A stretch of DNA of 64,000 nt. It comes from DATAZK01 sp963731205 (GTDB lineage Bacteria > Actinomycetota > Actinomycetes > Frankiales > Frankiaceae). The position numbers and the translations under genes are program-made. The notes under the pieces are model-generated. The model had not been told where the DNA came from. It ran no database searches and saw nothing but the letters and a program-made list of their open reading frames with translations. The DNA is taken from contig CAVSUJ010000001.1 in the NCBI GenBank assembly GCA_963731205.1, forward strand, positions 496,001 through 560,000, given 5' to 3'. This document shows, piece by piece, positions 25,544 to 33,883 of the stretch. Position 1 is the first letter of the stretch. Each line of letters begins with the position of its first letter.

Positions 25544-27043
25544 GTGGCCGAGAAGCCGCAGGTAGTCGTGATCGGAGCAGGACCGGCGGGCCTCACCGCC
25601 GCGTTCGAGCTGGTGAAGCGCGAGGTGCCCGTCACCGTCATCGAGGGCGACGCCATGGTGGGCGGAATCAGCCGCACCGCCGAGCGAGAGGGGTGGCGTT
25701 TCGACATCGGCGGCCACCGGTTCTTCACCAAAGTGCCCGAGGTCGAGGCGCTCTGGCACGAGATCCTGCCTGACGAGGACTTCCTGATGCGGCCGCGGAT
25801 GAGCCGCATCTATTACCGCGGCAAGTTCTACGACTACCCGCTCAAGGCGTCCAACGCGCTCGGCAACCTCGGGATCATCGAGGCGATCCGCTGCGTGCTG
25901 TCCTACGGCTGGGCCCGGGTGCGCCCGCCGAAGAACACCGACACGCTCGAGGGCTGGATCATCGCGCGCTTCGGCCGCCGGCTCTACAACCACTTCTTCA
26001 AGACCTACAACGAGAAGCTCTGGGGCGTCCCGGTCGACGAGCTGCCCGCCGACTTCGCCGCCCAGCGCATCAAGAACATGTCGCTTTTCAACGCGATCAT
26101 GAATGCGCTCAAACCGAAGACCAATCAGAAAGAAATCACCTCGCTGATCGAGGAGTTCCAGTACCCCAAGTACGGCCCCGGAATGATGTGGGAGAAGGCG
26201 GCCGAAAAGGTCGAGGCCAAGGGCGGGAAGCTGGTCCTGGAGGAAAAGGTCCGCACCGTCCACTGGCAGGAGGGCAAGGGCGTCACCGGCGTCACCACCG
26301 TCGTCACCGGTGGCTACGGCTCCGGCGCGGGTGCCCCTGACGCGACGCGCAAGGACATCGGCAGCGAGCACAACTACCCCGCCGACCACGTCATCAGCTC
26401 GATGCCGTTCTCCTCGCTGATCAAGGCGCTCGACCCGAAGCCGCCGGCGGAGGTGCTGGCCGCTGCTGACGCGCTGAAGTTCCGCGACTTCCTCACGGTC
26501 GCCGTCGTCGTGCCGGAGAGTGCCGGCTTCCCCGACAACTGGATCTACATCCACTCCCCCGAGGTCGGCGTCGGCCGTATCCAGAACTTCGGCACCTGGT
26601 CGCCCTATCTGGTCAAGGAGGGGCGCACCTGCCTGGGCCTGGAGTTCTTCGTCAGCGTCGGCGACGAGACCTGGAACCGTTCGGATGAGGACCTCATCGC
26701 CCAGGCCAAGCGGGAGCTCGGCATCCTGGGGCTCGTCGATCCGGCGGCGGTGGAGCGCGGGTTCGTCGTGCGGATGCCCAAGGCGTATCCGTTCTACGAC
26801 TCGCAGTACAAGACCAACGTCGACGTCATGCGCGGCTGGATCGCCGAGAATGCGCCCAACCTGCATCCCGTCGGACGTAACGGCATGCACCGCTACAACA
26901 ACCAGGACCACTCCATGTTCACCGCCCTGCTCACGGTGCAGAACATGATCGACGGGGCCCACCACGACGTCTGGGACGTGAATGTCGAGGAGGACTACCA
27001 CGAGGAGGTCTCCCCCGGCGCGGAGGGCATTCAGCGTGCCTGA
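25544..27043 (+). CDS. FAD/NAD(P)-dependent oxidoreductase, UDP-galactopyranose-mutase-like
   Basis: 499 aa from GTG. Dinucleotide motif VVVIGAGPAGLTAAFELVKRE at residues 6-26 is followed by VGGISRTAEREGWRFDIGGHRFF, the flavin-binding pattern of UDP-galactopyranose mutase and protoporphyrinogen-oxidase relatives. The C-terminal NGMHRYNNQDHSMFTALLTVQNMIDG closes the FAD site. It lies among membrane glycosyltransferases, so it probably modifies a nucleotide sugar or a lipid-linked intermediate. It is not certain to be a true Glf. The frame opens 109 codons upstream, but that part overlaps the divergent gene's 5' end. Confidence 0.88.
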   Translation: MAEKPQVVVIGAGPAGLTAAFELVKREVPVTVIEGDAMVGGISRTAEREGWRFDIGGHRFFTKVPEVEALWHEILPDEDFLMRPRMSRIYYRGKFYDYPLKASNALGNLGIIEAIRCVLSYGWARVRPPKNTDTLEGWIIARFGRRLYNHFFKTYNEKLWGVPVDELPADFAAQRIKNMSLFNAIMNALKPKTNQKEITSLIEEFQYPKYGPGMMWEKAAEKVEAKGGKLVLEEKVRTVHWQEGKGVTGVTTVVTGGYGSGAGAPDATRKDIGSEHNYPADHVISSMPFSSLIKALDPKPPAEVLAAADALKFRDFLTVAVVVPESAGFPDNWIYIHSPEVGVGRIQNFGTWSPYLVKEGRTCLGLEFFVSVGDETWNRSDEDLIAQAKRELGILGLVDPAAVERGFVVRMPKAYPFYDSQYKTNVDVMRGWIAENAPNLHPVGRNGMHRYNNQDHSMFTALLTVQNMIDGAHHDVWDVNVEEDYHEEVSPGAEGIQRA

Positions 27044-27079
27044 GCCCCAACTCGGAGGTTTGCAGGGCAGACTCCCCCT

Positions 27080-28699
27080 GTGACCGATGTCGCGCTGCGT
27101 CCGCCCAAGGGGGCTGACGAGCCGCCTCCCTCGGATCCGAAGCCGCATTCCCGGCGCGATCAGCTGGCCTGGGGAGCGTTCTGGACCGGGATCGCCGCCT
27201 GCGTCGTCTACTGCATCCTCGTGCGCCTGTGGGGTCCGCGCGGGCTGTGGCTGGATGAGTCGCAGAGCGTCGCGATCGCCCGGCTGCCGCTGTCGGGTCA
27301 CGGCACCACGCTCATCCAGGGCCTGAAGCAGGACGGCTCGCCGCCGCTGTACTACCTGCTGCTGCACTGGTGGATCGAACTGTTCGGCAATGGTGACCGG
27401 ACCGTGCGCGCGCTCTCGTTCGTGCTCAACATGCTCTGCATCCCGCCGCTGTACTGGCTCGGCAAGCGGGTCATCGGCAAGCGTGCGGCCTGGGTCGCGG
27501 TGCTCGCGTTCATCACCTCGCCGTTCGCCGCGTACTACGCCAGCGAGACCCGCATGTACAGCCTTCTTGTTCTGCTGGCGCTGCTGGGAGCGCTCGCCCT
27601 GGAGCGCACGCTGCGGGCGCCGACGTGGTGGAGCGTCCTCGGGATCTCGGTGGCTTCGGTGGCCGTGGCGATGACGCACTACTGGTCGCTGTACTCGCTG
27701 GTGACGGTGGCCGTCTTCCTGCTGATCGGCATCTTCTGGGGCAGCCCGGCACACCGGCGCGGCTGCAAGCTCTCCTTGGTCGGACTGCTCGGCGGCGCCG
27801 TGCTCTTCATCCCGTGGTTCCCGACCTTCCTGTACCAGTCCAAGCACACCGGCACCCCGTGGGGAGCTCCCGCCTCCTACGCGGCGGTGGTCCACGCGTT
27901 CGGGCAATGGGCGGGTGGTCAGCTCACCGCGGGGCGCGCACTGCTCGTCGTGGTCTGCGCGCTGCTGGCGATGGCCGTGTTCGGCTACCCCGCCGGCCCG
28001 CGCCAGGTGCTCATCGACCTCAAGGGCCACGAGCCCGGACGGCTGCTGCTCCTGCTGGCGCTCGGCACCCTGGTCCTGGCGGTGACGGTCGGGAAGCTGG
28101 TCGGCAACGCCTGGGCAGATCGCTACACCGCCATCGCGTTCATCCCGTTCCTGCTGTGTCTGGCGCTGGGTCCCGAAAGGCTCAGCGACCGCCGGCTGTG
28201 GGCGGGTTCGATCGGGTTGATCGCCCTCTTCGGCACGATCGCCGCCGGTCCCGTGGTGACGGCGCAGCGCACCCAGGCCGTGCAGGTGGCGCGGATCCTG
28301 TCGCAGAAGGCCAAGCCGGGCGACATCGTGCTCTACTGCCCCGACCAGCTCGGCCCCGCGATCGCCCGCGAGATCAATGCCGGACGCGGCGGCGTCGGCC
28401 TGCGCAACTACACGATCCCGACCTTCGCCTCGCCGGACCGGGTCGACTGGGTGGACTACAAGGCGCGCAACGCGGCCGCCGACCGCCAGGTGCCGCAGCT
28501 GGTGCAGAAGGCGCTCTCGCTGGCCGGTACCCATCGGATCTGGCTGGTCTACTCCGGTGAGTACCTCACCTACCAGAACCTGTGCCCTGATCTGCGGTTG
28601 GGCCTGGCGCAGCAGCGTTCGCTGTTCATCTGGGCAGCGGCGAGCCTGGACTCGTACGAGCACGAGGAGCTGGACAGCTTCACCGCCCGGCGCCCGTGA
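27080..28699 (+). CDS. GT39-like membrane glycosyltransferase (paralog 2)
   Basis: 539 aa with about ten helices. It is a paralog of the gene at 22225: LWLDESQSVAIA, QDGSPPLYYLLLHWWIELFGNGDRTVRALS, YYASETRMYSLLVLLALLG, HYWSLYSLV and IVLYCPDQLGPAI all have counterparts there. The first loop carries the DE motif of GT-C enzymes. The GTG start lies 36 bases after the flavoprotein gene, and its stop overlaps the next start by four bases, so flavoprotein, GT39-like and PIG-V-like genes form one operon. Confidence 0.87.
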   Translation: MTDVALRPPKGADEPPPSDPKPHSRRDQLAWGAFWTGIAACVVYCILVRLWGPRGLWLDESQSVAIARLPLSGHGTTLIQGLKQDGSPPLYYLLLHWWIELFGNGDRTVRALSFVLNMLCIPPLYWLGKRVIGKRAAWVAVLAFITSPFAAYYASETRMYSLLVLLALLGALALERTLRAPTWWSVLGISVASVAVAMTHYWSLYSLVTVAVFLLIGIFWGSPAHRRGCKLSLVGLLGGAVLFIPWFPTFLYQSKHTGTPWGAPASYAAVVHAFGQWAGGQLTAGRALLVVVCALLAMAVFGYPAGPRQVLIDLKGHEPGRLLLLLALGTLVLAVTVGKLVGNAWADRYTAIAFIPFLLCLALGPERLSDRRLWAGSIGLIALFGTIAAGPVVTAQRTQAVQVARILSQKAKPGDIVLYCPDQLGPAIAREINAGRGGVGLRNYTIPTFASPDRVDWVDYKARNAAADRQVPQLVQKALSLAGTHRIWLVYSGEYLTYQNLCPDLRLGLAQQRSLFIWAAASLDSYEHEELDSFTARRP

Positions 28700-29856
28700 C
28701 GACCCTCACGGCCGCGCCTGGCGAACGCCTGCGCACTTGGTATCGCTGGCGAACCTGGCGAACGTGGCTCGGCGGCGAGGGCGCTGACGCGGTCGGCTCA
28801 TGGCTGACGGCGCGCGTGCTCGTGGTCGGCGCGCTCGGATTGGCGTCGGCGATCGCGTCGAAGGTCAACGAGATCTCACCGGGCACGCACATCAAGCGGG
28901 TCGGGCTGCTCGGCTGGGACGCGCATTTCTACAGCGACATCGCGCGGGTCGGCTACGGCGGGGTCTCGCCGGACACCCGGCGCTTCTTCCCACTGCTGCC
29001 GATGCTGACGTGGCTCTTCGGCGCCGGCGGTCATGCGACGGGCGTCGTGCTGCTGGTGCTGGTGAACATCCTCGCGTTCGGCTACGGCGTCGCCTTCATC
29101 AAGCTGGCGCGCTTCGAGGGCATGTCGGAGGAGACCGCCCGCCGTGCGGTATGGCTGCTGGCGCTCGCACCGCCGGCCTTCGTGCTGGTGATGGGCTACA
29201 CCGAGGCGCTCGCCGGGCTGCTCGCGATCATCACGTTCTACGGGCTGCGCAGCGGAAGATGGTGGCTGGCTGCGGTTGCGGGACTGCTGTCGGGGCTGTG
29301 CCGTCCGCCCGGGGCGCTGCTCGTCGTGCCCGCGCTGATCGAGATCTGGCGGACGCGTTCGGCTCCGGGTCCGTGGGTGCCGCGGCTGGCAGCGCTCGCG
29401 GCGCCGCTGGTCGGAGCGATCGCGTATCTGAGCTATGTCGCGATCCGTTTCGGCGACTTCTTCCAGCCGCTCTCGGTGCAGCAGAACCCGCAGCTGCACG
29501 GCAAGCTCACCAATCCGATCACCGTGATCCACCGGGCGATCTCGGGGGCCGGCGATCACAAGCTCGGCAACGCGTTGCATGTGCCGTGGCTGCTGCTCTT
29601 CCTGCTGCTGCTGATCCCGATGGCGCGGCGGCTGCCCGCGTCGTACACGGTCTGGAGCGCGCTGGCGCTGCTCTCGACGCTCGCCGGCAGCAATCTCGCT
29701 TCGGTCGAGCGCTACTGCTGGAGCGCGTTTCCTTTCGTGCTGGTCGCCGCTTCGCTGCTGACCTCGCGGCAGGTGTGGCGCGCAGTCTTCGCCGCTTCGT
29801 CGGCACTGCTGATCGTCTACGCGTCGTTCGCGTTCCTGCAGTTCTTCGTGCCCTGA
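28696..29856 (+). CDS. PIG-V-like membrane mannosyltransferase
   Basis: 386 aa, about nine helices. LLGWDAHFYSDIARVGYGG is the W-D-x2-FY-IA-GY loop of PIG-V/GPI-mannosyltransferase-2-like proteins, and ALAPPAFVLVMGYTEALAGLLAI, GLCRPPGALLVVPAL and the VERYCWSAFPFVLV end are family landmarks. In actinomycetes this group uses polyprenyl-phosphate mannose on the outer face of the membrane; the acceptor is unknown. GTGA overlap with the preceding gene indicates coupling. Confidence 0.85.
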   Translation: MTTLTAAPGERLRTWYRWRTWRTWLGGEGADAVGSWLTARVLVVGALGLASAIASKVNEISPGTHIKRVGLLGWDAHFYSDIARVGYGGVSPDTRRFFPLLPMLTWLFGAGGHATGVVLLVLVNILAFGYGVAFIKLARFEGMSEETARRAVWLLALAPPAFVLVMGYTEALAGLLAIITFYGLRSGRWWLAAVAGLLSGLCRPPGALLVVPALIEIWRTRSAPGPWVPRLAALAAPLVGAIAYLSYVAIRFGDFFQPLSVQQNPQLHGKLTNPITVIHRAISGAGDHKLGNALHVPWLLLFLLLLIPMARRLPASYTVWSALALLSTLAGSNLASVERYCWSAFPFVLVAASLLTSRQVWRAVFAASSALLIVYASFAFLQFFVP

Positions 29857-29873
29857 TCGGTCGGTCGTTGCGG

Positions 29874-31049
29874 TCAGCCTTTGGAGAGCTGGCTGCCGAC
29901 CGTGAGTACCCAGAGGATGAGGACGGGCGCGGCGACGTAGAGCGCGTAGCGGGCCCGGTTGCCGAGGATGACGAGGACCGAGAGCAGGTAGCCCTCGGTG
30001 CCCGCGCGCATGAACGCCGTCGCGCCGCTCCAGAGAAAAGCGTTCAGCGTCAGGACGACGACGACTGCCGGGATCCAGGCGACGCGCTCGACGAACGGGA
30101 TCGTCGTGCGTCGCATCGCCAGCGCGCCGACGACCATGACCGCGAGCAGAATCACCAATGACAGCAGGCGAAATGCGGCCGCTCCCCCATGCGGAGGTAC
30201 GTCCTTGCCGAGCTCCTTGGCGAGTCCGACGAGGGGTCCGGAGAGGTTGTTCTTGCGCGACTGGGTGAACGGCCAGGCGTGGAAGCGGATCCGTTGCAGG
30301 ACCTGCCAGCCGGCGTAGACAACCAGTCCGGTGAGGCCCGCCAGGAAGGGGCCGAGGCCGCCGTTGCGTTTTCGCGCGAGCAGGTAGGCACCTCCCGCAG
30401 CGAGGCCGGCGGGGATGGCGACTGTCGTGTCGCGGGCGAGTACGGCGAAGGCGAGCAGGAGCGCGGTGAGGGCCCAGCGTTGGCGCCGTCCCGCGTAAAG
30501 ACCGCTGAGCAGGAGAGCGCCTGCCAGCAGTTCCGACGTGTCGAGGGTCAGGGTGTACGCGTAACCCGGGTAGAGCGCGAGCAGCAGGCCCCAGGCGGCG
30601 TGGCGGCCGCTACTTCGGGCGAGCGCGCCGGCGGCCGCCCCGAGCGCGATGGCCGAGGCGAAGTTGATGGCCAGCAGCGCCCACGGCACGCCGGTGCGTT
30701 GGCCGCCGGAAAGGACCCAGGCGAGCCCGCCCGAGAGCCAGCGGACGTTGCGCAGCGCCGGGAGATCGAAGGTGACGCCGGAGACCGTCTTGGCGGTGCT
30801 GAACGGCGCGACTCCCAGCCGGTAGAAGAACTGCCCGTCATACGCCTGGTCAGCGGGGCGTATCGCAAGGGAATGCGGCGCCGTCTGGGCACTGGTCCAG
30901 GGCGGCCCCGCATGCACGACGCGGGACGCGTCGCCGTGGTCGCGGATCAGCAGGATTGCCAGGACCAGGGCGGCAAGGACGCCGGTGACCAGGGCGGGAA
31001 AAGCGGTTCGGTTGGTCCTGACGATCCATCGATGCTCCTGGATCGCCAC
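29874..31049 (-). CDS. Multi-spanning membrane protein, glycosyltransferase-like
   Basis: 391 aa, eight to ten hydrophobic helices. The N-terminal helix (FPALVTGVLAALVLAILLI) is followed by an extracellular loop containing YDGQFFYRLGVAPFST, which resembles the loop of GT-C proteins of the AZOBR_p60025 type. LDTSELLAGALLLSGLYAGRR and AVLARDTTVAIPAGLAAGGAYLLARKR are further conserved-looking segments. I cannot assign a substrate. It is convergent with the PIG-V-like gene with 17 bases between stops. Confidence 0.7.
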   Translation of the reverse strand: MAIQEHRWIVRTNRTAFPALVTGVLAALVLAILLIRDHGDASRVVHAGPPWTSAQTAPHSLAIRPADQAYDGQFFYRLGVAPFSTAKTVSGVTFDLPALRNVRWLSGGLAWVLSGGQRTGVPWALLAINFASAIALGAAAGALARSSGRHAAWGLLLALYPGYAYTLTLDTSELLAGALLLSGLYAGRRQRWALTALLLAFAVLARDTTVAIPAGLAAGGAYLLARKRNGGLGPFLAGLTGLVVYAGWQVLQRIRFHAWPFTQSRKNNLSGPLVGLAKELGKDVPPHGGAAAFRLLSLVILLAVMVVGALAMRRTTIPFVERVAWIPAVVVVLTLNAFLWSGATAFMRAGTEGYLLSVLVILGNRARYALYVAAPVLILWVLTVGSQLSKG

Positions 31050-31126
31050 GCGTTGCAGGCTATCGGCGGGGTGGCCCGCCCCCGGGTAACGCCACTGAAG
31101 TTCGCCCAGCCATCGCTGTCGTGCCT

Positions 31127-31132
31127 TACCGT
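31127..31132 (+). promoter_or_regulatory. -10 box TACCGT of the DUF5703 gene, likely leaderless
   Basis: TACCGT ends six bases before ATG 31139. This supports that start over GTG 31121, which lies upstream of the box. Confidence 0.45.
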
Positions 31133-31138
31133 GATCCG

Positions 31139-31360
31139 ATGGGCTTTGACGCGCCGGAGCAGCGACGGGGTGGGTTGCAGTACGAGCGGCTCTACCTTCC
31201 GCCGGGCACCAGCCGCCGCACGGCTCAGACGGTGCTGACGCTTCATGCCGAGTTCGGCGAGTGGGAGCTGGATCGGCTGCGGCTCTATCCCGACGGCTCG
31301 CGTCGGGTCATCCTGCGCCGGAAGGCACGTCCCGGCCTGCCGCCGATCTTGCCCAGCTGA
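31139..31360 (+). CDS. DUF5703 family small protein
   Basis: 73 aa. YERLYLPPGTSRRTAQTVLTLHAEFGEWELDRLRLYPDGSRRVILRRKA matches the actinomycete DUF5703 pattern (LPRGTSR...L..HAE.G.WELDRLR.YPDG.R.V.LRRK). These are small basic cytoplasmic proteins of unknown function. It probably shares a transcript with the reductase-like gene that follows 23 bases later. Confidence 0.8.
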   Translation: MGFDAPEQRRGGLQYERLYLPPGTSRRTAQTVLTLHAEFGEWELDRLRLYPDGSRRVILRRKARPGLPPILPS

Positions 31361-31383
31361 CCTTCGAGCATGGCGGTGATGAC

Positions 31384-31938
31384 GTGAGCGGCAAGGTGGT
31401 CGTGAACCGGGCGATGTCGCTGGACGGCTTCATCGCCGGCCCCGGTGACGCGATGGACTTCGGCAGCAGCGGGCGCGCGATCGCCGACTTCGTGGCACCG
31501 GACGATTTCGCGCGGGTGGCTGCGGCCACCGGCGCCATGCTCGTTGGCCGCCGGACGTATGAGGTGGGTAGGCGGATTCAGGCCGAGCAGCCGGGCGGTG
31601 TCGACTATCCGGTCACCGGACCGATGTTCGTGCTCACGAACCGGCCACTGGACGAGCCGGACCCGGTGTTCACGGTCCTCAGCGGCGACATCCGCGATGC
31701 GGTCGCCACCGCGCTGGAGGCCGCGGACGGCAAGGACCTGGAGATCCTCGGCGCCGACGTGGCTGCCCAGTGCCTGAACCAGGGGCTCGTCGACGAGATC
31801 CTGGTCTACGTCCTACCGATATTGCTCGGCGTCGGTGTCCCCTTCGCAGCCCCGGGCCTGGCCATGGCGGAGCTCGAACCGATCAGCACCAAGCAGTCGC
31901 TTGATGCAGCCATGCTTCGCTTCCGGGTCAACAAGTAA
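31384..31938 (+). CDS. Dihydrofolate reductase family protein (RibD C-terminal type)
   Basis: 184 aa from GTG. VVVNRAMSLDGFIAGPGDAMDFG at the N-terminus, GAMLVGRRTYEVG, and LEILGADVAAQCLNQGLVDEILVYVLPILLGVGVPF are hallmarks of the YyaP/YwjB or RibD-C group. These NADPH-dependent reductases have unclear physiological substrates and are not the folate enzyme itself. The frame opens 41 codons upstream, but those codons overlap the DUF5703 gene. Confidence 0.9.
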   Translation: MSGKVVVNRAMSLDGFIAGPGDAMDFGSSGRAIADFVAPDDFARVAAATGAMLVGRRTYEVGRRIQAEQPGGVDYPVTGPMFVLTNRPLDEPDPVFTVLSGDIRDAVATALEAADGKDLEILGADVAAQCLNQGLVDEILVYVLPILLGVGVPFAAPGLAMAELEPISTKQSLDAAMLRFRVNK

Positions 31939-31947
31939 CCCGACGGG

Positions 31948-32325
31948 TCAGAGGATGTGCAGAAACCCCAATAGCTGCAGGCCGACCGGCACGCACAGCG
32001 CGGTCAGCGAGACGATCACCAGCAGACGGGCCCGGGCGCGACGCTGACCGTGACCGGTGATCGCGGCTTCGGACAGGTCACGGAAGCCCTGGATGTAACC
32101 CTCGACGGTGTACGGGCTGGGCCGCGGGCGCAGGGGCTCGTGATGCTCGATCATGGCCGACGGATCGGTACGGGCGGGATCGATGTCCTCGACGCGCCGC
32201 CGGTACTTGTTGGGGTCTGCCGCGGGATCACTGCCTTCGGCAGGGATGTTGTCGGGGTGCCACGCGGGCACGCTCGCCCGACGCGGGATGCCGAAGCTGC
32301 TCGGACCGTGCCCCTCCCCTTCCAT
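31948..32325 (-). CDS. Hypothetical protein with one C-terminal membrane helix
   Basis: 125 aa. The first 90 residues are hydrophilic and charged (EDIDPARTDPSAMIEHHEPLRP, TVEGYIQGFRDLSEAAI). A single hydrophobic helix at about 100-123 ends the protein (ARLLVIVSLTALCVPVGLQLLGFLHIL), giving a tail-anchored topology. I do not recognise the family. It starts 12 bases after the M20 peptidase stop and is likely co-transcribed with it. Confidence 0.6.
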   Translation of the reverse strand: MEGEGHGPSSFGIPRRASVPAWHPDNIPAEGSDPAADPNKYRRRVEDIDPARTDPSAMIEHHEPLRPRPSPYTVEGYIQGFRDLSEAAITGHGQRRARARLLVIVSLTALCVPVGLQLLGFLHIL

Positions 32326-32336
32326 GGCTCGCCCCC

Positions 32337-33638
32337 TCAGCAGCCGTCGATGAAGCGATCGAGGACGCGCACGCCGAACTGCAGCCCGCTGACAGGGACG
32401 CGCTCGTCGATCCCGTGGAACATGGCGGTGAAGTCGAGATCGCGGGGCAGTCGCAACGGCGCGAAGCCGAAGCAGCGAATCCCCAAGCGGGAGAAGGATT
32501 TCGCGTCGGTGCCGCCTGAGAGCATGTACGGCACCGGCCGCGCGCCCTTGTCCTCGGCCTTGAGCGCGGCGCTCATCGCGTCGACGAGTTCACCGTCGAA
32601 GCTGGTCTCGACCCCGTGGTCGAAATTGATCCACTCGCGTTTGACATCGGGGCCGAGGATCTCATCGAGGGTCGCCTCGAAGTCGGCCTCGCCGCCGGGC
32701 AGGAACCGCCCGTCGACGCCGGCGCTCGCCGTGCCCGGGATGACGTTGACCTTGTAGCCGGCATCGAGCTGGGTGGGGTTGGCCGTGTGACGCATGGTGG
32801 CGCCGACGACGCGGGCGATGGCGCCGAGCTGCGGGACGGCTTTCTCGGGGTCTTCGAGGTCGAACGGGACGCCGAGCGCCTCTGTGAGCTCCTCGAGGAA
32901 GATGCGCACCGATTCGGTCATCCGGATCGGGAACTTGTGGCGCCCGAGCCGGGCGACGGCTTCACACAGCGCGGTCACGGCGTTGTCGTCGGCGATCATG
33001 CTGCCGTGGCCGGCGCGTCCGGCGACCGACAGGCGCATCCATCCGATGCCCTTCTCGGCCGTCTGGATGCAGTAGAGCCGCAGGTCGTCGCTGATCTCGT
33101 AGGAGAATCCGCCGACCTCACCGATGGCCTCGGTGCAGCCCTCGAACAGGTGCGGATGGTTGTCGACGAGCCAGCGGGCACCGTAGGTGCCTCCGGCCTC
33201 CTCATCGGCAAGGAACGCGAGGACGATGTCACGCGGCGGCTTGCGGCCGGTGCGCAGGCGATCGCGGATGACCGCGAGGGTCATCGCGTCCATGTCCTTC
33301 ATGTCGACGGCGCCGCGGCCCCAGATGTTGCCGTCGTCGGCGATCTCGCCGGAGAACGGGTGCACCGCCCAGTCGGCGGCATCAGCAGGGACGACGTCGA
33401 GGTGGCCGTGGATCAGCAGCGCACCGCGGCTGGAATCCTCACCCTCGATGCGGGCGACGAGCGAGGTGCGTCCGGGCTCGGACTCGAGGATGGTCGGCTC
33501 GATCCCGACCTCGGCGAGCTTCTCGGCGACGTATTCAGCGGCGTCGCGCTCCTGGCCTTCTCCCCCGCCCCGGTTGACCGTCTCGAAGCGCAGCAGATCG
33601 CTGCACAGCTCGGCAACTTCCGCCTCGGCGCCCGGCAT
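32337..33638 (-). CDS. M20 family metallopeptidase
   Basis: 433 aa. Zinc-ligand motifs are ALLIHGHLDVVPADAADW near residue 75, GRGAVDMKDMDAMTLA near 108 (metal-bridging Asp) and LADEEAGGTYGA near 143 (catalytic Glu). A dimerisation domain lies in the middle (GRAGHGSM, IPGTASAGVDGRFLPG), and the final ligand is in FTAMFHGIDERVPV. It is a cytoplasmic aminoacylase or dipeptidase type whose exact substrate is unknown. It is divergent from the retron. Confidence 0.93.
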   Translation of the reverse strand: MPGAEAEVAELCSDLLRFETVNRGGGEGQERDAAEYVAEKLAEVGIEPTILESEPGRTSLVARIEGEDSSRGALLIHGHLDVVPADAADWAVHPFSGEIADDGNIWGRGAVDMKDMDAMTLAVIRDRLRTGRKPPRDIVLAFLADEEAGGTYGARWLVDNHPHLFEGCTEAIGEVGGFSYEISDDLRLYCIQTAEKGIGWMRLSVAGRAGHGSMIADDNAVTALCEAVARLGRHKFPIRMTESVRIFLEELTEALGVPFDLEDPEKAVPQLGAIARVVGATMRHTANPTQLDAGYKVNVIPGTASAGVDGRFLPGGEADFEATLDEILGPDVKREWINFDHGVETSFDGELVDAMSAALKAEDKGARPVPYMLSGGTDAKSFSRLGIRCFGFAPLRLPRDLDFTAMFHGIDERVPVSGLQFGVRVLDRFIDGC

Positions 33639-33689
33639 CCGTCCATTGTGACCGCTTCACGGAGAAAAGCGCGTCGGCTGTGGAAAACG

Positions 33690-33703
33690 CCGGAGCTCTC
33701 CGG
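33690..33703 (+). promoter_or_regulatory. Palindrome just upstream of the retron -10 box
   Basis: CCGGAG-CT-CTCCGG is a perfect 14-base palindrome ending one base before the candidate -10 element TATTAC. It occupies the spacer of the presumed retron promoter and could be an operator. No regulator gene is adjacent. Confidence 0.35.
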
Positions 33704-33704
33704 C

Positions 33705-33710
33705 TATTAC
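33705..33710 (+). promoter_or_regulatory. Candidate -10 box TATTAC of the retron RNA
   Basis: TATTAC places the transcript start near 33717, a few bases before the 5' repeat of the retron RNA at 33722. The position is what a retron promoter requires. No clear -35 is visible. Confidence 0.45.
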
Positions 33711-33716
33711 GCTGCG

Positions 33717-33883
33717 TGCGTGCGGCAGCGCGGTCCCGAGACGGTGGAGCCGGTTCGCCGGCGAAACCCCTTCGGGGCTACCCCGAGGAGCACCTTTCAG
33801 CTGGGCATCACGTCGCGAGCGCCTCACTGCACCCGTGCAGCAGCGCGCGCGCAGGACGGGACGGGTCGGGCCGCGCTGCCCGC
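33717..33883 (+). ncRNA. Retron msr-msd noncoding RNA
   Basis: The RNA directly precedes the reverse transcriptase gene. Its ends are complementary: 33722-33739 (a1) pairs with 33866-33883 (a2) in 17 base pairs interrupted by one bulged base on each side, and three more pairs (33719-33721 with 33884-33886, one a G-U wobble) reach into the RT start codon. Inside, msr-like hairpins with UUCG loops lie at 33749-33762 (GCCGG/CCGGC) and 33768-33777 (CCC/GGG). A long interrupted msd-like hairpin spans 33811-33858, with CTGCAC/GTGCAG at its tip (33827-33840). The branching G is probably in the GGAGC around 33747-33750, but this is uncertain. Confidence 0.8.

Noticed and set aside
25391..28663. 1090-codon minus-strand open frame
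   Set aside because: It is antisense to the flavoprotein and GT39-like genes and has the Arg/Asp/Gln-rich composition of a high-GC shadow.
31948..32325. The single-helix membrane protein as a retron effector
   Set aside because: It is on the far side of the M20 peptidase, in the opposite direction, and appears co-transcribed with the peptidase rather than the retron.
33680..33883. N-terminal extension of the RT frame to an ATG at 33680
   Set aside because: These codons cover the retron promoter and ncRNA, and their translation is low-complexity; the RT begins at 33884.
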